A stretch of DNA of 64,000 bases from Bettongia penicillata ogilbyi (GCA_023548195.1 JAJHZJ010000496.1:4518501-4582500), one strand, 5' to 3'. Counted from the first letter of the stretch, positions 1-10,446 are shown. Made by a program: numbers and translations. Notes: a model not told the origin generated them from the letters alone.

Positions 1-73
1 TTTTTTTTTTTTTAAATTTATTTATTTAGCGTTTTACATTCATTTTCACAAATTTTTGGGTTCCAAATTTTCT

Positions 74-107
74 CCCCTTTTCTCCCCTCCCCCCACCCCA
101 ATACCCC
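74..107 (-). other. G-quadruplex-forming tract in HAL1 3' UTR
   Basis: The plus strand has C runs at 74-77, 84-87, 89-94, 96-99 and 104-107. On the element's sense strand these are five G runs of four or more, separated by 1 to 6 bases, which satisfies the standard intramolecular G-quadruplex pattern. A G-rich polypurine tract in the 3' UTR is a recurrent feature of mammalian L1s. The second HAL1 copy keeps a weaker version near 45963-46000. Confidence 0.7.
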
Positions 108-1034
108 AAGCAATCTAGTTTTCCCTATCTCCAATCTGTCCTCTCTTCTGTCATCCCTCCCTTCCCTTGTCTCCATCTTCTCTTTTCTCCTGTAGGTCCA
201 GATGACTTTCTATTCCTCATTAACTGTATGTCTTCTTTCCTAGTTGCAACAACAATACTAAACAATTGTTCCTAAAACTTTGAGTTCCAAATTCTCCCCA
301 TCTCTCCCTCCCTCCCCACCCATTCCCTTTGGTACGGCAGGCAATTCATTATAGGCCATATCTGTGTAGCTTTGCAAATGACCTTCCTGATAGTCGTGTT
401 GTGTAAGACTAACTGAATTGCCATCCCTCCTAACCTGCCCCTCATTGTTTCTCTTCTGTCTTTTGACCCTGTCCCTCCCCAAGTGTTGACTTTCAATTAC
501 TCCCTCCTCCCTTTGCCCGCCCTTCGATCATCCCCCCTTGCAATATCTCCTTCTCCCCCGCTTTCTTATACTGTAAAATAGGTTTTCATACCAAAATGAG
601 TGTGCATTTCACTCCTTCGTTTAGTCAAATGTGATGAGGGTAAACTTCTTGTTTTTTTTTTTTTTCCTCAGCTCTCCTCTTTTTCCCTCCACTAAAAAAA
701 TCTCCTACTTGCCTCTTAAATGACATATAGTTACCCCCTTCCATTTCCCCCTCTTTCCTCTCACTACATTTCTCTCTCACCATTTACCTTAATTTCTTTT
801 AAGGTATGGTCCCATCCTATTCAGTTCAATCTGTGCTCTCTGTCTCTGTATGTGAATGCATGTGTGTATGTGTGTGCATGCGTGTACATGTGTATGTGTG
901 GTCCCACCAACTACCCAGATACTGAAAAGTTTTAAGAGTTAGAAATATTGTCTTTCCCTGTATGAATATAAACAGTTCATTTCTGGTAAGTCCCTTAATA
1001 CTTCTCTTTGCTGTTTACTTTTTCATGCTTCTTC

Positions 1035-2141
1035 TCATTCTTGAGTTTGAAAGTCAAATTTTCTTTTCAGCTCTGGTCTTTTCATTAAGAATGATTGAAA
1101 GTCCTCTGTTTCATTGAAAGACCATATTTTCCCTTGAAGTATTATACTCAGTTTAGCTGGGTAGGTGATTCTTGGTTTGAGTCCTAGTTCCTTTGCCTTC
1201 TGGAATATCCTATTCCACGCCCTTCGATCCCTTAATGTAGAAGCTGCTAGATCTTGGGTTATCCTGATTGTATTTCCACAGTACTGGAATTGTTTCTTTC
1301 TAGCTGCTTGTAAGATTTTTTCCTTGAGCTGGGAGTTCTGGAATTTGGCCACAATGTTCCTAGGAGTTTCTCTTTTTGGATCTCTTTCAGGTGGTGATCG
1401 ATGGATTCTTTCAATACTTATTTTGCCCTCTGGTCCTAGAATGTCAGGGCAGTTTTCCTTGATAATTTCATGCAAGACGATGTCTAGGCTCTTTTTTTGA
1501 TCATGAGTTTCAGGTAGTCCCATAATTTTTAAATTGTCTCTCCTGGATCTATTTTCCAGGTCAGTTGTTTTTCCCATGAGATATTTCATATTCTCTTCCA
1601 TTTTTTTGTTCTTTTGGTTTTGTTTGGTGATTTCTTGGTTTCTCATAAAGTCATTAGACTCCATCTGTTCCATTCTAATTTTGAGAGAACTATTAAATTC
1701 AGTGAGCTTTTGAGCCTCTTTTTCCATTTGGCTCATTCTGCTTTTGCATGCATTCTTCTCCTCATTGGCTTTTTGAACCTCTTTTGCCAATTGAGTGAGC
1801 CTATTTTTCAAGGTGTTAATTTCCTCAGCATTTTTTTGGGTCTCCTTTACCAAGATATTGACCTTTTTTTCATACTCTTCTTGCATCTTTGTCATTTCTC
1901 TTCCCAGTCTTTCCTCCACCTGTCTAACTTGCTTTTCAAAATCCTTTTTAAGCTCTTCCAAGGCCTGAGCCCACCCAACACCCCCCTGGGGTGTCTGGGG
2001 TCCTGAGGCCCCGCCCTCCACATCTTTCCCTGATGGGAAAAATACGTTCTCGTCCTCCCCATCAGATCCGAAGGTCGGGATCATTTGCATTTGTTGGAAA
2101 AAACTCTCTAAAGTCTTATTTTTCTTCCCTTTTCTAGGCAT
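1035..2141 (-). CDS. LINE-1 type ORF1 protein (HAL1 ORF1p), intact
   Basis: A 368-residue uninterrupted frame. L1 ORF1 proteins are trimeric RNA-binding chaperones that coat retrotransposon RNA in cytoplasmic RNPs. Seen in the sequence: a basic N-terminus (MPRKGKKNK), a low-complexity Gly/Pro segment around residues 40-57, a long heptad coiled coil from about 58 to 190, an RRM from about 194 to 288 with the family signatures ENRSRRDNLKIMGLPE (196-211), ERIHR (244-248) and PRNIVAKF (260-267), then a C-terminal domain (289-368) with the family motif YPAKLS (327-332). Length is near the usual 330-380 residues. The ATG at 2141 is preceded by the element's 5' UTR and starts the basic N-terminus, which supports this start. 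The stop is TGA at 1037-1035. No ORF2 follows. This is a retrotransposon gene, not a host gene; whether it is expressed is unknown. Confidence 0.88.
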   Translation of the reverse strand: MPRKGKKNKTLESFFQQMQMIPTFGSDGEDENVFFPSGKDVEGGASGPQTPQGGVGWAQALEELKKDFEKQVRQVEERLGREMTKMQEEYEKKVNILVKETQKNAEEINTLKNRLTQLAKEVQKANEEKNACKSRMSQMEKEAQKLTEFNSSLKIRMEQMESNDFMRNQEITKQNQKNKKMEENMKYLMGKTTDLENRSRRDNLKIMGLPETHDQKKSLDIVLHEIIKENCPDILGPEGKISIERIHRSPPERDPKRETPRNIVAKFQNSQLKEKILQAARKKQFQYCGNTIRITQDLAASTLRDRRAWNRIFQKAKELGLKPRITYPAKLSIILQGKIWSFNETEDFQSFLMKRPELKRKFDFQTQE

Positions 2142-2982
2142 TTTCCCAGCCAGTTACTTGACTTCTGAGATTCCTTTCCACCCCTGCCTGGATCCGCCCA
2201 GCTAGTGCTTGGCCTCTGAGATTCAAATGCGCTTTCCCACGGCAAGCTTTAGTTCTGGCGCAGGGGTGGGGGCAGGGCTGCCTCCTAAGCTTGGGCCCTC
2301 AGGGGCTTTCTGCAGAGACTTTCAGGAACGGAGCCGGTGGGGGCGGGGTGGGGGGCCCTCCGCCTGCTATGCTCAGCTACCTTGGGGGTTTTATTCAGAG
2401 GTGTTCAGCAGTAGAGCAGGGTGGGGGCAGGGCCGTCTCCTCGGCTCGGCTCCCTCAGGTTGGAAAGACCTTCAGTATTGATGATCCTACCTGCTGCTGG
2501 GGGATTCCTGAGTCCCGGGCTGCTGCCGCCTCAGCCGCCCGCCCACGCCTCTGCCTCCGCCGCTTCCTGCCCCCGTCTCCGCCGCCCCTGCTTCCTCCCG
2601 AGGGGGCCCGAGTCACGGAGATGCTCCGTTCCCCTCCCCTAGCGCAGCCTTCTTTCTTACTGACCTGTCGCTTCTGTGGGCGGAGGGACTTTCCCGGCTG
2701 CCGGAGCTTCCCCCGGAGCTTTCCTCTCTGAAGCCTGCTCGGGTCAGCTTCTCTGGGTCGTGGCCAGGGGTGGGGGTGGGGTCCGCTTTCCGGGGTGCGA
2801 TGGACCCTGGGACGGCTCTCCAGGGTTCAGTGGAACGGAAATCTCTTCCCCTATGCTTATGCACCCCCTGCAGAGATTCAGAATTTATGGGGATCTCCTT
2901 TTACCTCAATTCCATGGGTTGTGGGCTCGGAGCTCGTAAATGTCCGTCCTTCTACTCCGCCATCTTGGCTCCGCCCCCCCCC
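2142..2982 (-). promoter_or_regulatory. HAL1 5' UTR with presumed internal promoter
   Basis: This roughly 840-bp segment upstream of ORF1 is markedly more GC- and CpG-rich than the AT-rich surroundings. It begins on the sense strand with a G run followed by CGGAGCCAAGATGGCGG. The AAGATGGC string resembles the YY1-binding site (CCAT on the opposite strand) that sets the start site in many mammalian L1 5' UTRs. Promoter activity is inferred from that family knowledge. Several G runs on the plus strand (for example 2339-2358 and 2767-2781) could form G-quadruplexes. Confidence 0.6.
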
Positions 2983-3014
2983 TCAATGCACGCTTGATCC
3001 ACACTGGATTGCAT

Positions 3015-3275
3015 CCTGCCCCCTGTGTGGTGTGATAGATACTTGCTGACTCTGAGTATGTATACTCTTCGTTGTTCCCCCTCTCTCCCATTGTCACAGA
3101 CCTCTCCTGCTGACCTTTTAAGTTTTCTTAGGCTGGAAAAATGCCTCACCTTGACTTTTTGTTGGCTTTGCTCCTCCAAAATTTGATTTGTGGCATTTTA
3201 AAGTTTTCTCAAGGAGAATGTTCAGAGATTTCACTTGGGTTGCTACCTCTAATCCACCATCTTCATTCTTCCTGT
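3015..3275 (-). mobile_element. Possible older L1 5'-end fragment
   Basis: On the minus strand this resembles a decayed L1-type 5' end: a degraded form of the AAGATGG start near 3265, followed by sequence of the kind I associate with marsupial L1 5' leaders (the GGCTGGAAAAATGCC string at 3131-3145 on the plus strand). It would mean the 1-2982 HAL1 landed beside or in an older copy. Recognition is from pattern memory only. Confidence 0.3.
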
Positions 3276-3389
3276 AGCTTTGAATTTACACTTATCACAT
3301 GTGTGCCTTTGGGAAAATCCCTTCACCTGACTGTTTATTAATCTGTCAAATGAAAGTACTAAACTTGGTGACTTCTAAAGTTCCTTCCA

Positions 3390-3560
3390 GTCAGTCAATA
3401 AACATTTATTAAGCACATACTATGTGCCAGAACTGGGGGTACAAAGGAGGCAAAACACAATCTCTACCCTCAAATAGCTCACAGTCTCTAAATATATGAT
3501 CCAACAGGAGTTGTACAGGATGAGAAAAAAGATGTGGATGGGTTGGGAGCTGCCCCAGCT
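3390..3560 (-). mobile_element. L2-type LINE 3' tail (antisense)
   Basis: Carries the antisense L2 tail hallmark AATAAACATTTATTAAGCAC followed by TACTATGTGCCAG and CTACCCTCAAATAGCTCACAG. The sense element therefore lies on the minus strand. Only the 3' end is present. Confidence 0.7.
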
Positions 3561-4134
3561 GAGGGAGTATCTGCATCAGTGAGATCATGGACCAGTTGAA
3601 ATTCAAGTTGAGGAAGCAAGTGACCATCATGGAAGTCACTTCTCTTTCACATTGTGAAATCAAGTTATGCAACTCATGACATGCATCCAACTGAAAAGAT
3701 CAAGACTTGTGGATCTTTTCTCCCAAATCTGATACAATCTTGTTGAAAGTGCTTTAATCTGAAGAAAGATTTTTATCCCTAACAGGAGATCCTTTGGATA
3801 TAATAATTGTATCAAAATATGTTGAGTCCCTTGTTATTTTTGTCATCTCTAGGATATTGTACTTTTCCACAAAGTATCCGATTCCTGAAGAGGAAGCTAG
3901 GACAACATTTCATTCTTCTTTGTGTCTTGCCTTTTTTCCCATTAATGCTCAGCAGAACAGGGAACACTAGGTAGGTGTTCAATAAATTGTTATTAATATT
4001 TAAATTCACTTAAACATCTGTATAGTTTATAATTTATTTCAATAAAATAAAACATATTGATGATCAGACAGTTCCATTTTAATCTAGATATCTTAGCCCT
4101 CTATAGAAGCGTGCAGCTAAAAAGAGACTTGCTA

Positions 4135-4300
4135 TCATTTCATCAATTATTCCACAAATATTTATTAAGTGTCTATTATATGCCATGGAAGTGTGAGAGG
4201 TTTTGAGGATATAACAGTAAAAGTGACAAAATCCCTGCCCTCAAGTAGCTTGTATTCTATTGGGGGAACTGACATGCAGAAAATATATACAAAATGTTAT
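4135..4300 (-). mobile_element. L2-type LINE 3' tail (antisense)
   Basis: The strings AAATATTTATTAAGTG, TATATGCCATGG and CCCTGCCCTCAAGTAGCTTG match the antisense L2 3' end, as at 3390-3560 but diverged. Confidence 0.65.
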
Positions 4301-4409
4301 TTATTACTGTTTTTTAATAAAAAATACTCATCTTGCTATGAGAAATCTGTGAATCTAGATGTATTTTCTCTGAGTGAAAGTGTATTTTCTTTTGAAAAAC
4401 TAGAATGCC

Positions 4410-4442
4410 CAGACACACACATACACACACACACACACACAA
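4410..4442. repeat. (AC)n microsatellite
   Basis: About 32 bases of nearly perfect AC dinucleotide repeat with one AT interruption. Confidence 0.95.
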
Positions 4443-5390
4443 GACAATAGAAACCCTGACAGTTTTCAGGGACAAACAGGAAAGCATCCCATTAAATAAT
4501 AGAGGGGCAATGCTTTTAGAGAGTTCTATTTAAGAGGAATAAAACTGCTATTGTAAGGCTTGACCAGTTATGGAATATGTTTAAAAGTGAGATGGAATGA
4601 AACAGTTTAGTGGCTTTATGACATCTGGCTTGTAATAGGGCTGACGAATGTCAAGGCAAACTCTGAGGAAAGCATTGATGATACCAGCGTTAAGTGGAGA
4701 TCAACAGGGACTCTCTTGCTGAGCCAATTTTCTATTCTTGTGTAGAAACAGAAAACAGAGTGATGGGCACAACATCTGTTGAATTGTTTTTATGTGCCAG
4801 CCTGAAACACTTTTTTCAGCTTGAAAAGCAGAGTTTAAAAAAGAGAGAAATGGGGGTTGGGTGAGGGTAGAGAGAAATAGTACAAAATTAAGAAGAGAGA
4901 AAATATTTATGTTGAATTTATTTTCCACCAGACATACTGCAAAATCTTCCCTGAAAATAGGATGATGAGTTGGTTGACAGCAGAGCTGAGGGATACAGAC
5001 CAGAGATTTTATATTTTTGGGGGGATATAATAACAATTAGATGCAACAATGACTTGGTACAGTTGGGCTTTGGGGATGGCAATAACCATTTGTCACATGA
5101 GTTTCTGCTGCTTGCAGATTGATGTGAAGACAATAGCATTGGAGAGAAGGGAGATAATGGCCCATCTGTCTAGGGAGAAGGAGATGCCTTGTAACGTGGC
5201 AATCAGAGGGAGGTGGTGTACTTCTGACTGCAGATGGTGACTTCCCATTTCCTGGAGCTGTCCAGATTTTGGTTAAAGGAGTGAAGGGGAGGCAAAAACA
5301 TGAAAATATTGAGAGGAAATTACAGTGAGCACTGGGGACAATGAGAATTACTTTGGCTGTTTTGACGGCAAGAAGATTCATTGTCATAGA
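4443..5390. other. No recognisable feature
   Basis: Unique-looking sequence with no repeat I can name. The short open frames here (for example 5037-5417 minus and 4701-5036 minus) have no domain or composition signal and look like chance frames. Confidence 0.5.
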
Positions 5391-5944
5391 ATGTGGGATC
5401 TTGCTCATAATAAGCACTTAATAAATGTTTGTGGACTGTTTTAAAAGAAAATCAGATGCCCCTTCATATTCAACAATGATTACAGGTGATTGATTGCCAA
5501 TACATGGTTAAAATGTTACAGAATTCCAAAGAGTCTAAATTAGGGTTGAAGTTTTTGGGAAAAGCCCCAAATTCTTAACAATCAGAGATAGCTATCTGAA
5601 AAATGTATTGGGCCACCTCTACAGGAAGTGGGCTCCTTGTCATTGGATGACTGGAAATGACCTAATGATTTTATTGGGAAATGTTGGGGGAAGTTATATT
5701 GTGTTATACTAGATGACCACTACACCCCCTACCAACTCAAAAATTTTGTCGTTCATAATTTGATTCATTATTTATTGATACAATGTGTACAAAATGCTAT
5801 TTTAATGTAAGATATTATTATTTGAGTGCTAATTGTTAAAAGTCCACTGCATCACATCCATCATTCTTGTGGACTGTGCATGTGCATTTCTAGAGATTGC
5901 CTTGAGATTGAAGAGTGAGATACTTAAAGAAAGGGGGAAGATCG

Positions 5945-6187
5945 GGGGAAGAGAGTAAGCATTTATATAGTACTTACTGTGTGCTTATCAATTATTAACC
6001 TATTTGATCCTTACAACAACACTGGGAGGTAGGTGCTATTATTCCTATTTTAACAGTTGAGGGACTGAGGCAAACAGAAGTTAAATGATTTGCCCAGGGT
6101 CACACAGCTGATAAATTTCTGAGATCCGATTTGAATTTAGATCTTCCAGGACTAGAGGTATACTCACTGTGCCACCTAGACACCGAA
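5945..6187 (-). mobile_element. MIR-type SINE (antisense), nearly full length
   Basis: Read on the minus strand it has a tRNA-like head with a GTGGCACAGTG promoter-box region near 6170, the core GCTGTGTGACCCTGGGCAA (6092-6110), then CTCAGT and a tail with AGCACCTACCTCCCAGTGTTG. All MIR/Ther1 landmarks are in order. Confidence 0.8.
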
Positions 6188-6189
6188 AA

Positions 6190-6247
6190 GCCTATATGTT
6201 ACACACCCATACACACATACCCACACACACATACACACACACACACA
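6190..6247. repeat. (AC)n-rich microsatellite
   Basis: Imperfect ACACAC/CATACACAC repeats directly next to the 5' end of the antisense MIR. Confidence 0.85.
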
Positions 6248-6402
6248 GAGTTCAGGCAGGTAGAGACTCAATTCTGTCAGTGATTGACTTTGACATTGGA
6301 CAATGCGTTCCACCTGTTTAGGTTTCCATTCATTTATCTTAAAAATGAGAAAATTAAACTAGACCATCTCTGATATCCTCAAAAGCAATAACATTTTAGG
6401 AC

Positions 6403-6403
<1 letters not shown>

Positions 6404-6449
<46 letters not shown>

Positions 6450-6473
6450 TGTGCGTATGCATGTATGTATGTA
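6404..6473. repeat. (GT)n and (ATGT)n microsatellite
   Basis: About 40 bases of pure GT followed by GTATGCATGTATGTATGTAT tetranucleotide repeats. Confidence 0.95.
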
Positions 6474-6559
6474 TAAAGGACTTTCTGTTCAACTCCATTT
6501 GACCACCTTGCAAAACTTCGTTTCCACCATGGATGTAGTATCACAGAACTGTTAAAAGA

Positions 6560-6745
6560 GTGGTCATGGATAAAGTGACAGACATAGAGTCAGGAAAATC
6601 TAGTTTAAATCCCAACTCAGAAACTAACTAGCTGTGTGACTTTGGGTAAGCATTATAACTCTCTCAGCGTCAATTTCACCATTTGTAAACTGGGTATGAT
6701 AAGAGCATGGGTTGTTGTGAAGATAAAATGAGGTAATTTAAATAT
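6560..6745 (+). mobile_element. MIR-type SINE
   Basis: Core AACTAGCTGTGTGACTTTGG (6627-6646), then CAATTTCACCATTTGTAAA and GGTTGTTGTGAAGATAAAATG, the ordered landmarks of the MIR 3' two-thirds. Confidence 0.75.
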
Positions 6746-7835
6746 CAACTATACTCAGCCACCCATCATCATCCTCACTTATTTAGAGTTGAAAGAGATA
6801 TTAAAGAAACTTACAAAACTTGGCAGTCAAGTGTTAAGCAATTATACAAGAGTTTCCTCCACAGTGTGAATCCCAATGTTAAATCTACAAGAAATTTCAG
6901 AAATAATTCTATTTTAAAAGAAAATCATTATCGACTCTACTAACACTGGGAGATGAAACTGTCAGATCATCTTCTCATTATAATAAGTGAAAAGTTGTTC
7001 AGGGATGAGCGGAAAAAAGATTTGATGAACATTTTAAAGAAAAAACTGAAACAATACTTTCCCTGAATTTGACATAATAATCTTAGAAAATAGACTCCCT
7101 CCAGATTATTTGAAATCATGTTATAGTTTTATGGTTTTTATGTGATCAGGTTAATCAAAATAATCTCTGCAAAATAATCTGTCTCCTCCTCAAAATGGGA
7201 ACAATTTCTAAAGTCAACATGAGATTGAAAAGAGGTCCCTGTTCCTTTTCTCAATGGAGAGATTTTGCTTGACTCCTTAAACAATGAAGAAGGAAATGTA
7301 ATTGACAACAAGAAAGTCATTTCTCTTTCTCAGAACTTTGGGGAAAGAGTCAACTGAGCTTTTTACTTAAGAAGAAGTAAGAAAAAGAAACACACTTGCC
7401 AGATGATCATGATTGTGATTCCATTGAATCTGTGCCTTTATTAAAGACTGAAAAAATTGTTTATTGTGCCCTCAAAGATCCATTCACAAGGTCAGATTTG
7501 TTTGTGTCCAGTGTAACATCAGAACCTCCCTGCCAGAAGGGGTTATTTCAATCATGTTCAAACCTGTTCACTTTGGCCACTTTCAAGGAGAAGGGTTCAT
7601 GAATAGTTTGAGTTTTACATTTATGAGCCAGAAAAGGAACTTCCAACCATTTTGTTTTCTGTATGCTTGTGTAGTATGCATGTTCTGTCTCTCTTTTTCA
7701 GAGCCAGGCTGTCATAACTGCCCCTCAGGGTTCCAGGGCAACCGTGAGGGGATTTTTTTCCCTTCTTTACTGTCATTAACTTGAATTCTTACTGACTGTG
7801 TTTCTCCCATTTACTAGCAATCCTGTGACTAACCG
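6746..7835. other. No recognisable feature
   Basis: AT-rich unique-looking sequence. Short frames at 7396-7602 and 7464-7784 (plus) overlap each other and carry no domain signal. Confidence 0.45.
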
Positions 7836-7849
7836 CCCCCCCCCCCCCC
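7836..7849. repeat. Poly(C) tract, 14 bases
   Basis: An uninterrupted C run following AACCG. Such tracts are prone to length error in assemblies. Confidence 0.95.
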
Positions 7850-8023
7850 GTTCCATTTAAATGCTTAGCATCAGGTAACTCTCACAAAAGGCAATTTATC
7901 AAAGATATTACAAGAAAAAGTGCAGACATTGCTGTCACTGCCTCCTGCCATACCTTGAGGCACATTCTCCCTTGGTCTCTTGGGAGAGTAGGATCAGCCT
8001 ATGTTTGGTCCTACATAGTAAGT

Positions 8024-8270
8024 GGCAGCTAGTTGGCTAGGTGGATAGCGTATTGGGCTGGAAATCAGGAAGATTCATCTTCATGAGTTCAAATCTGTTC
8101 TCAAGAACTAGCTGTGCGTTCCTGGGCAGATCATTTCATCCTGTTTAGCTATAAAGTGAGTTGGAGAAGAAAATGGCAAACCACTCTAATATTTTTGCCA
8201 TGAAAACCCCAAATAGGGTCACAAGGAGTTTATGTCACTGAAATAACTGAACAACAGTGACATAATATTG
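8024..8270 (+). mobile_element. Marsupial tRNA-derived SINE
   Basis: tRNA-like head (GGCTAGGTGGATAGCG), box-B-like GAGTTCAAATCTG (8086-8098), AACTAGCTGTGCG, then the downstream block AATGGCAAACCACTCTAATA and ACCCCAAATAGGGTCAC ending ACTGAACAACAG. The same downstream block appears at 18865-18960 and 40050-40163. Confidence 0.75.
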
Positions 8271-8644
8271 TTCTCATCAACTTCTTGTCCAAAGATGGCA
8301 TTGCTGAGTGTTGCATCCTTCTTCCAATTACTGCTAGACTAGGGACCTTAAGGTCCTCCCAAAATGATCTCCCAAAGGTTACTTCTTGTTCCTTGAGGCA
8401 TTGAGGTTATACTAGCAATACACCTTGACTGTGGAATGCTGGAATGTCAAGTGAGGTTCCATTTCCTTCCTACATTGGAGTTATCAATATCATGCTCTGG
8501 TTTTATGTTCAAACTCTTATACAACGGTATGCTAATGAGTGCTCTGGATCTTTTAAATTTACAAGATTATAGTCTCTACTCTCTGCCTAGTCACCAGTCT
8601 CACCCAAGAAGGCAGAGGCAAAAAGGCAGCAGCCAAAGCTGATA

Positions 8645-8765
8645 GGTCTTTTTGAATGCTTCTGCAGTCATTCAGGCTCAGTTACCTCATCTGTAAAATG
8701 GAAATAACAATAATTCCCACTTCACAGTATTATTGTGAGGATTAATGAGATATTTTTAAGTTGAT
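8645..8765 (+). mobile_element. MIR-type SINE 3' fragment
   Basis: CTCAGTTACCTCATCTGTAA followed by a poorly conserved TATTGTGAGGATTAATGAG, the MIR 3' half. Confidence 0.65.
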
Positions 8766-8769
8766 CTTC

Positions 8770-9765
8770 ATTTACAAATTCATCCCAAACTCACTAAAAT
8801 TTATTTACAACCTCAAATCATAAGCCCAAACCTCAATTAAAATTTATTTGTAACTCCCAAATCAATACTCACAGCAATTTTGCAGACACATGAAAAGTAA
8901 GAAGTTTGAGTTATTGACGCCCTTTGTACTAGCTGAGGTTGAACATGGCAACTTCTTGTGTTCTTCTTTCAGCTCTTTGGCTATAAACAAAGTCATTTTT
9001 GCGGTCTCCTTAGTGCCACCCTTTTCTCATTTTTGTGCTTTTTGTTGGTGATTTTGCTTTTAAAATGACCCCAAAGTATAGTTCTGAAGTGCTGCCTAGT
9101 GTTTCTAATGGCTAGAAAGTTGTGATGTGCCTTGTGAAGAAAATACATGTGCCAGATAAGCTTTGTTTAGACATGAGTTACAGAGTGTGATGTTAATGAA
9201 TTACTCACATGGCATAAACAGAAAGAGGAAGTAGAAATTTGCCTATCAGTCCACTCTGGGGAAGGTGCTAAAATAAATAGTGTTAAAGTAAATATCATAA
9301 ACAGTGTCTCCCAGCAGCCTAACCCTGCATTTCTCCTAGGAGCAATGGTTTGGTATCCGCTAATTCAGTGTTCAGAGTGACTTTATAGAACACAACTACC
9401 TCACGACAAGAACAGACTACATTCTAAGTGCTTCACAAATATTTAAGTGCTATATTATATCTGTGGCAATTGATTATTATCATCGTTGCTATCATTCGTA
9501 TCTGACAGTCAGTGTCTATATGAGCTCTATCATAGGCTACACAAAGAAAAAGAAACCAAGCAGTTTTGGGAGATGGAGGTAATTACTAAATTTCCTGATG
9601 AGTTATTTTGTGTTTGAAAACATTTGTGATTAATAATATATTTTAAAACATCATGTGATATTCAAAGAGTAGTGGAAATGAAATAGTGACACTAATTTAA
9701 AAGAAGTATTTCAAGGACAGGATTCTAAATTTTGAAAAGGTCTACGGGAGCAGGGATGGTTTTAT
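8770..9765. other. No recognisable feature
   Basis: AT-rich. A short MIR-like piece may lie at 9410-9490 (CTAAGTGCTTCACAAATATT), but I cannot support borders. Confidence 0.4.
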
Positions 9766-10165
9766 TTCTGCCTTTGTATTCTAACTGACCAACATGGTTC
9801 CCTTTACACATTAGATGCTTAATATATCTTTATTTGAATGTAATTGGATGTCAACCAAGATTCTGCATGTATCCAGTGAGGACACCTAGTAGAATGTAAG
9901 TTTCTTGAAGATGGCTCCTGTTCCATTTTTGTATCAGTGTCCTCAATGCCTCCTGGCTGTGTTAATGTGTGCTTAATATATCTTTATTTGAATGTAATTG
10001 GATGTCAACCAAGATTCTGCATGTATCCAGTGAGGGCACCTAATAGAACGTAAGTTTCTTGAAGATGGCAGCTGTTCCATTTTCGTATCGGTGTCCTCAA
10101 TGCCTAGTAGGGGCACCTGGCTGTGTTAATGTGTGCTTAATACATTTTTGTTGAATTAAATGAAT
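9766..10165 (+). mobile_element. L2-type LINE 3' tail, internally duplicated
   Basis: Repeated versions of the L2 3' tail: GAATGTAAGTTTCTTGAAG (9893-9911), a TGTTCCATTTTTGTATC segment, CCTCAATGCC, and a terminal GTGCTTAATACATTTTTGTTG (10134 onward). The copy was tandemly duplicated, which is listed separately. Confidence 0.7.
9817..10134. repeat. Tandem duplication, unit about 154-164 bp
   Basis: The string GCTTAATATATCTTTATTTG starts at 9817 and again at 9971. Both units then run through AACCAAGATTCTGCATGTAT and TTTCTTGAAGATGGC. Unit 2 carries about 10 extra bases (AGTAGGGGCA near 10106). Only a handful of substitutions separate the units. Confidence 0.9.
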
Positions 10166-10446
10166 TTGCTTCTCAATACAAATATTTACAGGTTCACCTC
10201 ACTCTATGAAAGTTCTCTTATAACAAAGTAAAACAATGAAACTAAATGAATAATACAGTGATCTGATTTGAATGTGCAAGCATTCTACATCTGTGTAGCA
10301 ACCCTCTATCTATTTTTTTTAATTAATAGAAATATTTTTCCTCTCTCTCCCATCTTTCATTTGACTGGGTGAGGGGGAAATTAATTCCTTGAAAAAATAT
10401 GTAAAGAAAAAAATCCTCACTGACTATATGTCATATATCTCTTTGT

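Larger units (their letters stand above)
1..2982 (-). mobile_element. HAL1 (half-L1) retrotransposon, near complete
   Basis: Seen on the minus strand: a GC-rich 5' UTR (2982-2142), one ORF1 (2141-1035), and a purine-rich 3' UTR of about 1 kb ending in a terminal T run on the plus strand (1-13), which is the poly(A) tail. No ORF2 lies between ORF1 and the 3' UTR. The 5' terminus reads GGGCGGAGCCAAGATGGCGG on the sense strand, the usual form of marsupial L1 5' ends. A second copy at 43377-46057 has the same ORF1-to-3' UTR junction, so loss of ORF2 is a family feature. This is the structure known as HAL1, an ORF1-only L1 derivative that depends on L1 reverse transcriptase in trans. The 3' target-site duplication lies outside the window, so full length is inferred. 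Confidence 0.85.

Noticed and set aside
1165..2006. Plus-strand open frames of 111 and 130 residues
   Set aside because: Both are antisense shadows of HAL1 ORF1.
2209..2997. Several GC-rich plus-strand frames (90, 146, 87 residues) that look like a CpG-island gene
   Set aside because: They lie in the antisense of the HAL1 5' UTR. Their Pro/Gly/Arg-rich composition follows from GC content, and there is no domain.
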